Below are positions 9,848 through 17,806 of a stretch of 47,249 nucleotides of DNA, in pieces. The stretch lies in assembly GCA_029210875.1 (NCBI GenBank), contig JARGFJ010000018.1, forward strand, positions 1 through 47,249, written 5' to 3'. How positions within the stretch are numbered: the stretch's first letter is position 1; every line of letters starts with the position of its first letter. The DNA comes from Gammaproteobacteria bacterium (GTDB lineage Bacteria; Pseudomonadota; Gammaproteobacteria; Nitrosococcales; Methylophagaceae). A program made the translations under genes and the position numbers. The notes under the pieces are model-generated. The model was not told the DNA's origin, searched no databases, and saw nothing but the letters and a program-made list of their open reading frames with translations.

Positions 9848-10063
9848 ATGACTGATCAGCAAACCATAAATAGAAGACAATTTCTTCGCAAAGTGACATC
9901 AACAGTGGGTGGCTCTGTAACTTTAGTTGCTGCTAGTTCAGCGACGGCTCGAATGCAAGTTGTTGATGTGCAAGACGATAGTGAAAAAATGCCCGTTCCT
10001 CCAAGCAAGGGTTATCAACGGACAGAGCATGTTGATACCTATTATCACCTTGCTGACTTTTAA
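9848..10063 (+). CDS. Small Tat-signal protein of FDH locus
   Basis: 71 residues from the ATG at 9848, which has an excellent ribosome site; in-frame codons upstream to 9773 are ignored. The N-terminus carries a twin-arginine signal, NRRQFLRKVT, followed by a weakly hydrophobic Gly/Ala/Val stretch. The mature part is only about 35 residues. This matches the small 'formate dehydrogenase region Tat target' family, found just upstream of fdhA in many proteobacteria. It may be exported with FdhA as a small subunit or act as a decoy for the Tat chaperone; its function is not established. Confidence 0.85.
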   Translation: MTDQQTINRRQFLRKVTSTVGGSVTLVAASSATARMQVVDVQDDSEKMPVPPSKGYQRTEHVDTYYHLADF

Positions 10064-10078
10064 GCTGAGAATATAAAA

Positions 10079-12949
10079 ATGAAATTGACTAAACGTGATT
10101 CCGTTGCCAGTACTAAAAACTCAGGACTTAATCGACGCAATTTCCTAAAAGGATCTGGGATTGCTGCTGGTGGCGCTGCATTCATGTCACTGTTGCCAAC
10201 AGCGATGATTAAAAAAGCTGATGCATCTGAAGGTAAACGTCATGCTTACGATGAAGGCGAAATCAAGAAAGTACGCAGCGTTTGTAGTCACTGTAGTGTT
10301 GGTTGTGGTGTGGTTGCTGAAGTGCAAAATGGGGTTTGGATTGGTCAGGAACCGAGTTTTGAACATCCCTTTAATCTGGGTTCCCATTGTGCTAAAGGCG
10401 CATCGTTACGTGAACATGGTCACGGTGATAAACGTCTAAAATATCCAATGAAAAAAGTTGCAGGAAAATGGCAACGTATTTCGTGGGATCAAGCCATTAA
10501 CGAAATCGGTGACCAAATGTTGGCGATTCGTGAGCAATCTGGCCCCGATTCTGTTTATTGGTTAGGTTCTGCTAAACATAGTAACGAGCAAGCCTATCTT
10601 TTCCGAAAGTTTGCATCACTATGGGGCACAAATAACGTCGATCACCAAGCGCGTATTTGTCACTCAACAACAGTAGCGGGTGTCGCGAATACTTGGGGCT
10701 ATGGTGCCATGACTAATTCGTACAATGATATTCATAATTCGAAAGCCGTGTTTATCATTGGAGCCAATCCGGCAGAAGCGCATCCTGTTTCTTTACAGCA
10801 TATTTTTAGAGCAAAAGAAAAAGGCGCGCCGATCGTTGTAGTTGATCCACGATTCACTCGTACAGCAGCGCATGCTGATCATTATGTGTCTATCCGTCCA
10901 GGTACTGACGTACCCTTTGTTTGGGGTATGTTATGGCATATCTTCAAAAATGAGTGGGAAGACAAAGAATTTATTAACCAGCGTGTTTACGGTATGGATG
11001 AAATCCGTAAAGAGGTGGCCAAATGGACGCCTGCTGAAGTTGAACGGGTCTCTGGTGCTAAAGAAGCAGATGTTTTGAAAGCTGCACAAACTATGGCTGA
11101 ACATCGTCCGGGTACCTTTGTCTGGTGCATGGGTGGAACGCAACACACAATTGGGAATAACAACACTCGAGCCTATTGTATCTTCCAGTTAGCCCTTGGC
11201 AATATGGGTGTATCTGGTGGTGGTACTAATATTTTCCGTGGTCATGACAATGTTCAAGGTGCAACCGATTTAGGTGTGTTATCCCATACATTACCGGGTT
11301 ATTACGGCTTGTCTGAAGGTGCTTGGAAGCATTGGGCAAAAGTGTGGGATATTGACTACGAGTGGATAAAAAATCGTTTTGATCAGGCCGAATATGATGC
11401 CGAAGGCGGTAAAAAGCAGAGTCCGATGTATAGCAACGGTATTCCTGTTTCGCGTTGGATCGATGGTGTTTTGGAAGATAAAGAAAACATTGAGCAGAAT
11501 GATAATATTCGAGCGATGGTGTTATGGGGGCATGCTCCAAATAGCCAAACGCGTGGGCCTGAAATGAAAGAGGCTATGGAAAAACTTGATCTTATGGTCG
11601 TGGTCGATCCTTATCCTTCAATTTCTGCTGTAATGAGTGATCGTCAGGATAATCTTTATTTATTGCCGGCATCAACACAGTTTGAAACCTATGGTTCATT
11701 AAGTTCTTCAAATCGTTCAATGCAATGGCGTCATAAAATTATTGAGCCTTTGTTTGAGTCGAAGCCAGATCATGTGATTATGCATAAATTTGCGACCAAA
11801 TTAGATTTTGCAGACCAACTGTTTAAACATATTCAGGTTAATGGTGAAGAGCCCTTAATCGAAGACATTACCCGCGAATTTAACAAAGGTATGTGGACGA
11901 TTGGCTATACTGGCCAAACACCTGAACGCATGAAGTTGCAATCAGAAAACTTACATACATTCAATAAGACCACATTAAAGGCAGAAGGTGGTCCATGTGA
12001 TGGTGAATATTATGGTTTGCCATGGCCTTGCTGGGGTACTGCCGAGATGAAACATCCGGGTACACCATTGTTATATGACACCAGTAAACCGGTTGCTGAA
12101 GGAGGCTTAACCTTCCGTGCTCGCTTTGGTGTCGAACATGAAGGCAATAATTTATTGGCTGAAGGTTCATTTTCTGCTGGTTCAGAAATTGAAGATGGTT
12201 ATCCAGAATTCACAGCAGATATGTTGAAGAAACTAGGCTGGTGGGATGATTTAACCGCGGAAGAAAAAGTCGCAGCCGAAGGTAAAAATTGGAAAACAGA
12301 TTTATCAGGTGGTATTCAACGTGTTGCTATTAAACATGGTTGTGCGCCATTTGGTAATGCCAAAGCACGTGCCATCGTTTGGCAATTTCCTGATCCTGTG
12401 CCAATTCATCGTGAGGCTTTGTATACCAACCGCCGTGATTTGGTTGAACACTATCCAACTTATGAAGATCGTAAGAGTTTTTATCGTTTACCAACACAGT
12501 ATGGGTCGATTCAAGCAATCGACCACACTAAAGAGTTTCCATTATTGATGACCAGTGGTCGTTTGGTGGAATATGAAGGTGGTGGTGAAGAAACACGCTC
12601 AAATCCATGGTTGGCTGAATTACAACAAGATATGTTTGTTGAAATTAACCCTGCCGATGCTAATGATGCGGGCGTGAAACATGGCGAACAAGTCTGGGTG
12701 GATGGACCTGAAGGTGGATCAATTAAAGTCATGGCCTTTGTAACACCTCGCGTTGGTCGCGGAGTCGTGTTTATGCCATTCCATTTTGGCGGACATTATC
12801 AAGGTAAAGACTTAACCGACAATTATCCAGAAGGTACTGTACCTCATGTCTTAGGTGAATCATGTAATACAGTATTTACCTATGGATATGATTCCGTAAC
12901 TCAGATGCAAGAGACCAAAGTGTCGCTTTGCCGAATTCGTGCCGCATAG
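10079..12949 (+). CDS. fdhA: Periplasmic formate dehydrogenase catalytic subunit
   Basis: 956 residues. Tat signal at the N-terminus (NRRNFLKGSGIAAGGAA). The [4Fe-4S] cluster motif VCSHCSVGCGV is followed by a fourth Cys in HCAKGAS. The molybdopterin oxidoreductase domain carries ARICHSTTVAG, in which Cys194 occupies the Mo/W-ligand position that is selenocysteine in E. coli FdnG/FdoG; no in-frame TGA is present. The C-terminal molydopterin-binding domain starts near GRLVEYEGGGEETRSNP. It oxidises formate to CO2 in the periplasm and passes electrons to FdhB and then FdhC. An aldehyde or other-substrate enzyme is unlikely given the whole operon. Confidence 0.93.
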   Translation: MKLTKRDSVASTKNSGLNRRNFLKGSGIAAGGAAFMSLLPTAMIKKADASEGKRHAYDEGEIKKVRSVCSHCSVGCGVVAEVQNGVWIGQEPSFEHPFNLGSHCAKGASLREHGHGDKRLKYPMKKVAGKWQRISWDQAINEIGDQMLAIREQSGPDSVYWLGSAKHSNEQAYLFRKFASLWGTNNVDHQARICHSTTVAGVANTWGYGAMTNSYNDIHNSKAVFIIGANPAEAHPVSLQHIFRAKEKGAPIVVVDPRFTRTAAHADHYVSIRPGTDVPFVWGMLWHIFKNEWEDKEFINQRVYGMDEIRKEVAKWTPAEVERVSGAKEADVLKAAQTMAEHRPGTFVWCMGGTQHTIGNNNTRAYCIFQLALGNMGVSGGGTNIFRGHDNVQGATDLGVLSHTLPGYYGLSEGAWKHWAKVWDIDYEWIKNRFDQAEYDAEGGKKQSPMYSNGIPVSRWIDGVLEDKENIEQNDNIRAMVLWGHAPNSQTRGPEMKEAMEKLDLMVVVDPYPSISAVMSDRQDNLYLLPASTQFETYGSLSSSNRSMQWRHKIIEPLFESKPDHVIMHKFATKLDFADQLFKHIQVNGEEPLIEDITREFNKGMWTIGYTGQTPERMKLQSENLHTFNKTTLKAEGGPCDGEYYGLPWPCWGTAEMKHPGTPLLYDTSKPVAEGGLTFRARFGVEHEGNNLLAEGSFSAGSEIEDGYPEFTADMLKKLGWWDDLTAEEKVAAEGKNWKTDLSGGIQRVAIKHGCAPFGNAKARAIVWQFPDPVPIHREALYTNRRDLVEHYPTYEDRKSFYRLPTQYGSIQAIDHTKEFPLLMTSGRLVEYEGGGEETRSNPWLAELQQDMFVEINPADANDAGVKHGEQVWVDGPEGGSIKVMAFVTPRVGRGVVFMPFHFGGHYQGKDLTDNYPEGTVPHVLGESCNTVFTYGYDSVTQMQETKVSLCRIRAA

Positions 12950-12961
12950 GGGATTAGAACA

Positions 12962-13546
12962 ATGGCTAGAATGAAGTTTTTGTGCGATGCCGAACGTTGT
13001 ATTGAATGTAATGCGTGTGTCACCGCCTGTAAAAATGAACATGAAATACCGTGGGGTGTGAACCGTCGTCGGGTTGTGACATTAGATGATGGCGTGCCCG
13101 GTGAGAAATCTATTTCAGTTGCCTGTATGCATTGTAGTGATGCGCCATGTCAGGCGGTGTGTCCAGTTGATTGTTTTTACACAACCGAAGATGGCGTGGT
13201 ATTGCACGATAAAGATATGTGTATCGGCTGTGGTTATTGTTTTTATGCGTGTCCATTTGGAGCGCCACAATATCCACAACAAGGTGCATTTGGTTCACGT
13301 GGAAAAATGGATAAATGTACATTCTGTGCTGGTGGCCCTGAACAAGACAATTCTGCAGAAGAATTGGAAAAATATGGTCGTAATCGGCTAGCTGAAGGTA
13401 AATTGCCACTGTGTGCTGAAATGTGCTCTACCAAAGCATTGTTAGCAGGTGATGGTGATGTGGTATCGGATTTATTCCGCAACCGCGTTGTGCGTCGTGA
13501 AGGTCGCCCTGAAGTTTGGGGCTGGAATACAGCATATAAAGATTAA
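12962..13546 (+). CDS. fdhB: Formate dehydrogenase iron-sulfur subunit
   Basis: 194 residues, standard for a 16-Cys ferredoxin-type electron-transfer subunit. Motifs in order: CIECNACVTAC, CMHCSDAPCQAVCP, CIGCGYCFYACPFG and the split CTFCAGG ... CAEMC, giving four [4Fe-4S] clusters. There is no signal peptide, so it is expected to be exported with FdhA by the Tat hitch-hiker route. There is no C-terminal membrane anchor, unlike E. coli FdnH; membrane attachment would come from FdhC. It starts 12 bases after fdhA. Confidence 0.93.
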   Translation: MARMKFLCDAERCIECNACVTACKNEHEIPWGVNRRRVVTLDDGVPGEKSISVACMHCSDAPCQAVCPVDCFYTTEDGVVLHDKDMCIGCGYCFYACPFGAPQYPQQGAFGSRGKMDKCTFCAGGPEQDNSAEELEKYGRNRLAEGKLPLCAEMCSTKALLAGDGDVVSDLFRNRVVRREGRPEVWGWNTAYKD

Positions 13547-13548
13547 TC

Positions 13549-13728
13549 ATGAAATATATACTTCTATTAGTATCAACATTGATGTTGAGTGCGTGTTATG
13601 AAGATGCTGATGTCACAATGCATGAGCCTGGTGTTTATAAGGGTAAAGTTGATATTCATGCTTTGACAGCACAAGAACGTGAAGTGGTTTTAGCTAAACG
13701 TTTTAAGCAGGTCCAAACTGATCGTTAG
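13549..13728 (+). CDS. Small lipoprotein in formate dehydrogenase operon
   Basis: 59 residues, starting at the ATG two bases after the fdhB stop and ending one to twelve bases before fdhC, depending on the fdhC start. The N-terminus is a clean lipoprotein signal (MKYILLLVSTLMLSAC, lipobox LSAC, Cys16). The mature part is about 44 residues with VYKGKVDIHAL, ERE and basic residues near the end. Position within a tightly packed operon, the lipobox and coding-like composition support a real gene. It is possibly a small accessory or anchoring lipoprotein of the membrane FDH complex, but no function can be assigned from sequence. Confidence 0.8.
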   Translation: MKYILLLVSTLMLSACYEDADVTMHEPGVYKGKVDIHALTAQEREVVLAKRFKQVQTDR

Positions 13729-13739
13729 TGGGTAGAGAT

Positions 13740-14744
13740 ATGTCATCAAACAGCTCAATTACAAAACGAAAAAAAATGATGGTGTGGACTGGCATAGCAA
13801 TGCTATTGGCAATTTTTTTATTACCAATGACTGGCTATATTAGTACCGGATTTGCGACGGCAGATGAGCAGGCACAACAAACTAACCCTCGAGCTGATTA
13901 CTGGCGACAAGTCAGAGATAACACCAATGGCTATTCAGCGGTAAAAGGCCGTGAAACCAATGAGTTAATTCAAGGTTCAGGTGAAAACTGGCGTCAACTA
14001 CGTAATGGCCCTGTTGCTCTGATAGGGAGTGGCTTATTGATCTTCACATTGGCAGTATTAACAGTGTTCTATGTTTGGCGAGGCAAAATTAAATTAACTC
14101 ATCCCAGAACAGGCGAAACCATTGAACGTTGGACATTAAATGAACGCCGATTGCATTGGGTAACAGCGGGGTTGTTTGTTATATTAACGGTGACAGGATT
14201 AAGTTTATTATATGGTCGTGCGGTATTAATCCCGCTATTTGGACATCATGGATTTGCTGCCTATGCGGACCTTGCCAAATGGTTTCATAATATCTTAGGC
14301 CCATTATTTATGATTGGTTTGATCCTGATGATTGTGAACTGGGCTAGCCTAAATTTATTTAACCGCATTGATCTTGAGTGGTTCAAACAATATGGTGGCA
14401 TGGTTGGTGATAGTCACCCTTCAGCAGAAAAATTGAATGCCGGTGAAAAACTATTTTTCTGGTGTTTAGTCTTTGCAGGTATATTTCTGTGCCTATCGGG
14501 TTTAGTGCTCGATTTTCCAAACTTTAATCAAGAACGAGAGCTTATCCAAGTATCACATCTTATTCATGTGGTGACGGCAATAGGTTTAATCGCATTTTCA
14601 TTAGGTCATATCTATATAGCTACGATTGGTACTGAAGGTGCACTTGAAGGAATGGTAACTGGCCAGGTAGATACGGCCTGGGCGGAACAACATCATAATT
14701 TATGGGCAAAATCAGTTATAAATAAAGAACCTGATTCGCATTAA
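13740..14744 (+). CDS. fdhC: Formate dehydrogenase cytochrome b subunit
   Basis: 334 residues from the ATG at 13740, preceded by GGTAGAG; a GTG at 13728 overlapping the lipoprotein stop would add four residues. The N-terminus has a hydrophobic segment (about 13-34, signal-anchor-like) and a roughly 60-residue hydrophilic section. Four further membrane helices follow (about 91-110, 139-161, 185-205, 241-262) plus a last one with SLGHIYIATIG. Several membrane-embedded histidines (RRLHWVTAG, KWFHNILG, SHLIHVV, LGHIYIA) are candidate ligands for b hemes, as in FdnI-type subunits. It would deliver electrons from FdhAB to quinone. This is the last gene of the operon; IS debris begins within about 15 bases of its stop. 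Confidence 0.92.
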   Translation: MSSNSSITKRKKMMVWTGIAMLLAIFLLPMTGYISTGFATADEQAQQTNPRADYWRQVRDNTNGYSAVKGRETNELIQGSGENWRQLRNGPVALIGSGLLIFTLAVLTVFYVWRGKIKLTHPRTGETIERWTLNERRLHWVTAGLFVILTVTGLSLLYGRAVLIPLFGHHGFAAYADLAKWFHNILGPLFMIGLILMIVNWASLNLFNRIDLEWFKQYGGMVGDSHPSAEKLNAGEKLFFWCLVFAGIFLCLSGLVLDFPNFNQERELIQVSHLIHVVTAIGLIAFSLGHIYIATIGTEGALEGMVTGQVDTAWAEQHHNLWAKSVINKEPDSH

Positions 14745-14756
14745 GAATAAGTGAAC

Positions 14757-15091
14757 TTGAATTATATCGTACCAGAATGCAAATAGAAGAAAGCTTTAGA
14801 GATTTAAAATCGGGGCTAAACTTAACACACGAACACTTGAATACATCTCCGTTTTACTGCTGTTAGCGACGCTGGCACAGTATGTTTTATTTTTACTTGA
14901 AATGGCGGTGAAATTGCTGGGGAAACACAGACGTTATCAGGCCAATTCACTTAAGACAAAGTCGGTATTGTCATATCAATTTATTGGATTAAGAGCATTT
15001 AAAGATCGAAGTCTTACGTTGAGGCAAGCTGACTGGCGGGCGGTTACATCTGAAAATTCAACAGGTGATGCGGGAGCCACTAAATGTTTAG
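14757..15091 (+). pseudogene. IS4-family transposase 3' fragment (copy A)
   Basis: Only the C-terminal part of a DDE transposase remains. It begins LYRTRMQIEESFRDLKS, which carries the IS4-type Y-(2)-R-(3)-E-(6)-K signature. A frameshift follows shortly (near 14825, LNL to RTLEYISVLLL), and a second one-base insertion at about 15044 disrupts the C-terminus. From 14902 the sequence matches copy B almost base for base, whereas the first roughly 145 bases are clearly more diverged from it. The stop at 15091 corresponds to the one ending copy B. Confidence 0.8.
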
Positions 15092-15137
15092 TTATCTCAA
15101 TTTTCGTGGGGATCGGTCAGGTTCTGACCCCGATTAT
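15092..15137 (+). mobile_element. Right end of IS4-family element, copy A
   Basis: Non-coding IS end identical to bases 17607-17652 of copy B, finishing GGTCAGGTTCTGACCCCGATTAT. It contains a small hairpin GGTCAG-GTT-CTGACC. Its reverse complement starts ATAATCGGGGTCAGA, matching the left tip of copy B (ATAATCGGGGCCAGA). Confidence 0.65.
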
Positions 15138-15154
15138 TGTGGTTTATAGTTTAT

Positions 15155-15178
15155 TACCTGAATCCACGGATTCAGGTA
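15155..15178 (-). terminator. Hairpin after the GlpD-like gene
   Basis: An 11-bp perfect inverted repeat TACCTGAATCC / GGATTCAGGTA with a two-base spacer lies directly after the minus-strand stop codon at 15179. On that strand it is followed by AATAAACTATAAA rather than a clean T-run, so it is a terminator candidate only. Confidence 0.45.
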
Positions 15179-16303
15179 TTACATATGAGGTGTGATCATT
15201 TTGCTCATTTGTTGAGCTGTTATCCGATGAGCGGTGAGTTTACCGCCGTAGATGCTAAAAACTTTCGGTTTTTTCGTGTTGTTGTGGTGAATGATCGTGT
15301 CACGGCTGCGATTAAAAGCCGAATCATTACTGGCGGGTAATACCCTTAATCCGGCAAATGCATCGATGACTTCGTTTCTGCTTATCGGTGCGCTGAAATA
15401 ATGGTTGTAGACCTGACGCAGGTATTCTATCTCGTTTTCTGTCGGCACCACTTTTTCTGGCAAGTTAGTAAAGAGTGATTCGGTGGTACCGATCAATATC
15501 TGATCTTCTCCCGTTTGACTTTTCCACGGCATGACGAACACAGCGCGTTTGTCCTGTGGCGCTTCCAGGTAATACATACCCTGATCAAGTTTTCCTGGCA
15601 CGATGATATGTGTTCCAGCGATGAGTTCTATATCGATCTGTGATTGTGCAGGAGTGATATTGTGTAATATATGATTAACCCAAGGGCCAGATGCATTGAT
15701 TATTATTCGGCTGCTGAGGTCATGTATTTTATCCTGTCGGTGATACTTTATTTCACACCGATCCTCATGACATTCTGCAGAGATAAAACAGGCATCGGTA
15801 AGGAGATGTGTGCCATTATTCTGCGCCTGCTGCATGACTTTCTGTGTCAGTAAGCTATCATTTGTCTGGGCATCATAATATTGAAAAACGGTTTTAAGAC
15901 CTCTGGTTTTTAGAGTATCCAGTTGCGACCAGTTACTTTTTTTTATAGTTTTAAAAAGTTTAAAGCTAAAAAGGGAGTAGATGCTCAGGCCTAAACGGAT
16001 CATCAACGATGATCGATAGCTGTGAGTATAAACCGGGATATGAAAAGGCAGCAGTTTTACTAGGTCTGGGTAATGCTTCAGTAAATATTTTCGTTGCTGC
16101 AAGCTTTCAAACACCAGCCTGAACTGCGCTGTTTCCAGGTAACGTAAGCCACCATGGATCAGTTTGCTCGATCTGCTTGAAGTGGCGAGTCCAGCCTGAT
16201 GATATTGTTCGAGAACCACCACGCGAAAACCCGACCGGCTCAGATGATCAGCACAGGCGGCACCATTGATGCCACCACCTATTATTGCAATATCGTAAGG
16301 CAT
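15179..16303 (-). CDS. Short GlpD-like FAD-dependent oxidoreductase
   Basis: 374 residues from the ATG at 16303, eight bases after the stop of the phosphodiesterase gene; a GTG at 16327 would add eight residues and overlap that gene. The N-terminal Rossmann motif IAIIGGGINGAACADHLSRS and LATSSRSSKLIHGGLRYLE are typical of the DAO fold of FAD-linked glycerol-3-phosphate dehydrogenases, as are IINASGPWVNHI and FAGLRVLP near the end. Classical GlpD is about 500 residues with a C-terminal helical domain of about 110; here the protein stops just after the FAD-closing motif IYGGKLTAHR. This may be a naturally short variant or a truncated one. Predicted reaction: sn-glycerol-3-phosphate to dihydroxyacetone phosphate, feeding electrons to quinone. 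Confidence 0.8.
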   Translation of the reverse strand: MPYDIAIIGGGINGAACADHLSRSGFRVVVLEQYHQAGLATSSRSSKLIHGGLRYLETAQFRLVFESLQQRKYLLKHYPDLVKLLPFHIPVYTHSYRSSLMIRLGLSIYSLFSFKLFKTIKKSNWSQLDTLKTRGLKTVFQYYDAQTNDSLLTQKVMQQAQNNGTHLLTDACFISAECHEDRCEIKYHRQDKIHDLSSRIIINASGPWVNHILHNITPAQSQIDIELIAGTHIIVPGKLDQGMYYLEAPQDKRAVFVMPWKSQTGEDQILIGTTESLFTNLPEKVVPTENEIEYLRQVYNHYFSAPISRNEVIDAFAGLRVLPASNDSAFNRSRDTIIHHNNTKKPKVFSIYGGKLTAHRITAQQMSKMITPHM

Positions 16304-16310
16304 AGTCGGC

Positions 16311-17075
16311 TTATCTGCTGTGGTCACATTTATTCTGCATCAACATCGGATGCTCAAGCATACTGCTGATATTAAATGTTTCGACCAGTGGAATATTGCG
16401 GTTTGCATAATGTATCGCCAGTTCGGGTTCGGTTATTTCATAAACCATCCATAACCATGGACCTGGCCATGGTATTTCATCAGCAGGTAGTTTTTGATGA
16501 TTAACAATAAGATAATCTGGTTCTAAAGTACTCGCCTGTTTAAAACTGTTATCGTCGTATGCGTGTAATACCCAGCCAGTTAAGTAATCACTGTGTTTTT
16601 TCACATAGGTAATGGCGTCGTAATCGAAAGAGATGATGCAACATTGCCGTTGAATAATCTCCAGCTCTTTGAGTAAAGCCGGCATTATGTTTTCAATGCC
16701 GAACTGATCCAGTGTTTCTTCTTTGATCTCTACCAGGGCATTGGCTTTTGGGTAACGCTGCAACAGGTGTACGACATCGATCAAAGCTGGAATGCGCTCA
16801 TTTTCAAAAGTCCGTGAAAAACGCTCTGGCTCATGAGCTCGAATATTTTCCAGTTCATGATATGTCATTTCGAACAGGTGTCCTTTTTCGCCTGTTGTAC
16901 GTTCCAGCTCAACATCATGAATAACGACAAATTTATTATCAGCCGTACATTGCACATCAAATTCTACATAACATGCGCCACTTTTCAGGGCGTTCTGCAG
17001 TGCGATCAATGTATTTTCAGGATAATGTTCTGTTTGCCCTCTATGGGCGACGAGATGGGGGATCTTCATTTTCAT
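16311..17075 (-). CDS. Glycerophosphodiester phosphodiesterase
   Basis: 254 residues, the usual size of cytoplasmic UgpQ-type enzymes; no signal peptide. Conserved GDPD motifs are all visible: VAHRGQTEHYPENT (catalytic HR and metal Glu), CYVEFDVQ, VVIHDVELERTTG (second catalytic His) and LVEIKEE. It hydrolyses glycerophosphodiesters to sn-glycerol-3-phosphate and an alcohol. The neighbouring GlpD-like enzyme would consume the product, so the two genes form a small catabolic cassette. A second in-frame ATG (17069) could be the true start. Confidence 0.9.
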   Translation of the reverse strand: MKMKIPHLVAHRGQTEHYPENTLIALQNALKSGACYVEFDVQCTADNKFVVIHDVELERTTGEKGHLFEMTYHELENIRAHEPERFSRTFENERIPALIDVVHLLQRYPKANALVEIKEETLDQFGIENIMPALLKELEIIQRQCCIISFDYDAITYVKKHSDYLTGWVLHAYDDNSFKQASTLEPDYLIVNHQKLPADEIPWPGPWLWMVYEITEPELAIHYANRNIPLVETFNISSMLEHPMLMQNKCDHSR

Positions 17076-17102
17076 ACTCGCTTGTTTAGATATTATTGAC
17101 TG

Positions 17103-17131
17103 AGTGTAGTTTGTTTATTTAAGTGTGTAAA
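17103..17131 (-). promoter_or_regulatory. Candidate sigma-70 promoter of the GDPD cassette
   Basis: On the minus strand TTTACA (17131-17126) and TACACT (17108-17103) are separated by exactly 17 bases, about 30 bases upstream of the phosphodiesterase start. This fits a moderate sigma-70 promoter (5/6 and 4/6 matches). It lies between the IS copy B left end and the gene, so the cassette would not depend on the IS for expression. Confidence 0.4.
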
Positions 17132-17171
17132 AGATTGCATGTGAGTAGTTGATCGGTGGTTGCAGGACTAC

Positions 17172-17652
17172 ATAATCGGGGCCAGATACAAATTGATCCT
17201 GTACCATACTTTTCCGTCACCCAACTGGAGACGCCCCGCATCAATTAAGGCTAAAAAGATAGTTAAAATATATCAAACACGCATGCAAATAGAAGAAAGT
17301 TTTCGTGACTTGAAAAGCGGTTTGGAGCTGAATGAAAGTGATACACGTATAGTGGCGCGTTTAACCGTTTTATTACTCATTGCCATGCTGGGCCAATTTA
17401 TTTTATACCTGTTAGGTATGGCGGTGAAATTGCTGGGGAAACACAGACGTTATCAGGCCAATTCACTTAAGACAAAGTCGGTATTGTCATATCAATTTAT
17501 TGGATTAAGAGCATTTAAAGATCGAAGTCTGACATTGAGGCAAGCTGACTGGCGGGCGGTACATCTGAAAATTCAACAGGTGATGCGGGAGCCACTAAAT
17601 GTTTAGTTATCTCAATTTTCGTGGGGATCGGTCAGGTTCTGACCCCGATTAT
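17172..17652 (+). mobile_element. IS4-family deletion derivative with both ends (copy B)
   Basis: A 481-base element running from ATAATCGGGGCCAGATAC on the left to GACCCCGATTAT on the right; the terminal inverted repeats match over the outer 15 or so bases and again at GATCC. Full IS4 elements are roughly three times longer, so the middle is deleted while both ends survive. No obvious target-site duplication is seen (left flank GGACTAC, right flank CCCTAGC). It could be mobilised in trans if a full copy exists elsewhere. Confidence 0.65.
17227..17606 (+). pseudogene. IS4-family transposase C-terminal remnant (copy B)
   Basis: The open frame continues from left-end DNA straight into the C-terminal part of the transposase (IKAKKIVKIYQTRMQIEESFRDLKS), containing the Y-R-E-K signature with the last catalytic Glu. 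The N-terminal and central DDE domain, including the first two Asp residues, is absent, so no active transposase can be made. The deletion junction is near base 17245. The C-terminal half (from 17418) is nearly identical to copy A. Confidence 0.8.
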
Positions 17653-17806
17653 CCCTAGCTTCTAGTATGGCAATTACTGATTCAGGAACATAACCATAGT
17701 ATCAAGGTCTCAGGCTGGGTATGATAATACGATTGAGTATTAACTTTAGTGCCTGAGGCAGCTCATTCTATGATGAGTTGAACTACGAATTAATTTGGGT
17801 GTGGAA

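Noticed and set aside
10658..10660. Selenocysteine at the formate dehydrogenase active sites
   Set aside because: Both alpha subunits have TGT (Cys) at the position and no in-frame TGA, so no Sec insertion is required.
14757..15091. Copy A as a functional transposase fragment (97-residue ORF from 14902)
   Set aside because: It lacks the catalytic core and is frameshifted twice relative to the family, so it is debris.
15137..17172. A classical composite transposon with two intact IS copies
   Set aside because: Both flanking IS copies are broken, copy A lacks its left end and no outer target duplication is visible, so only an IS-bracketed island can be claimed.
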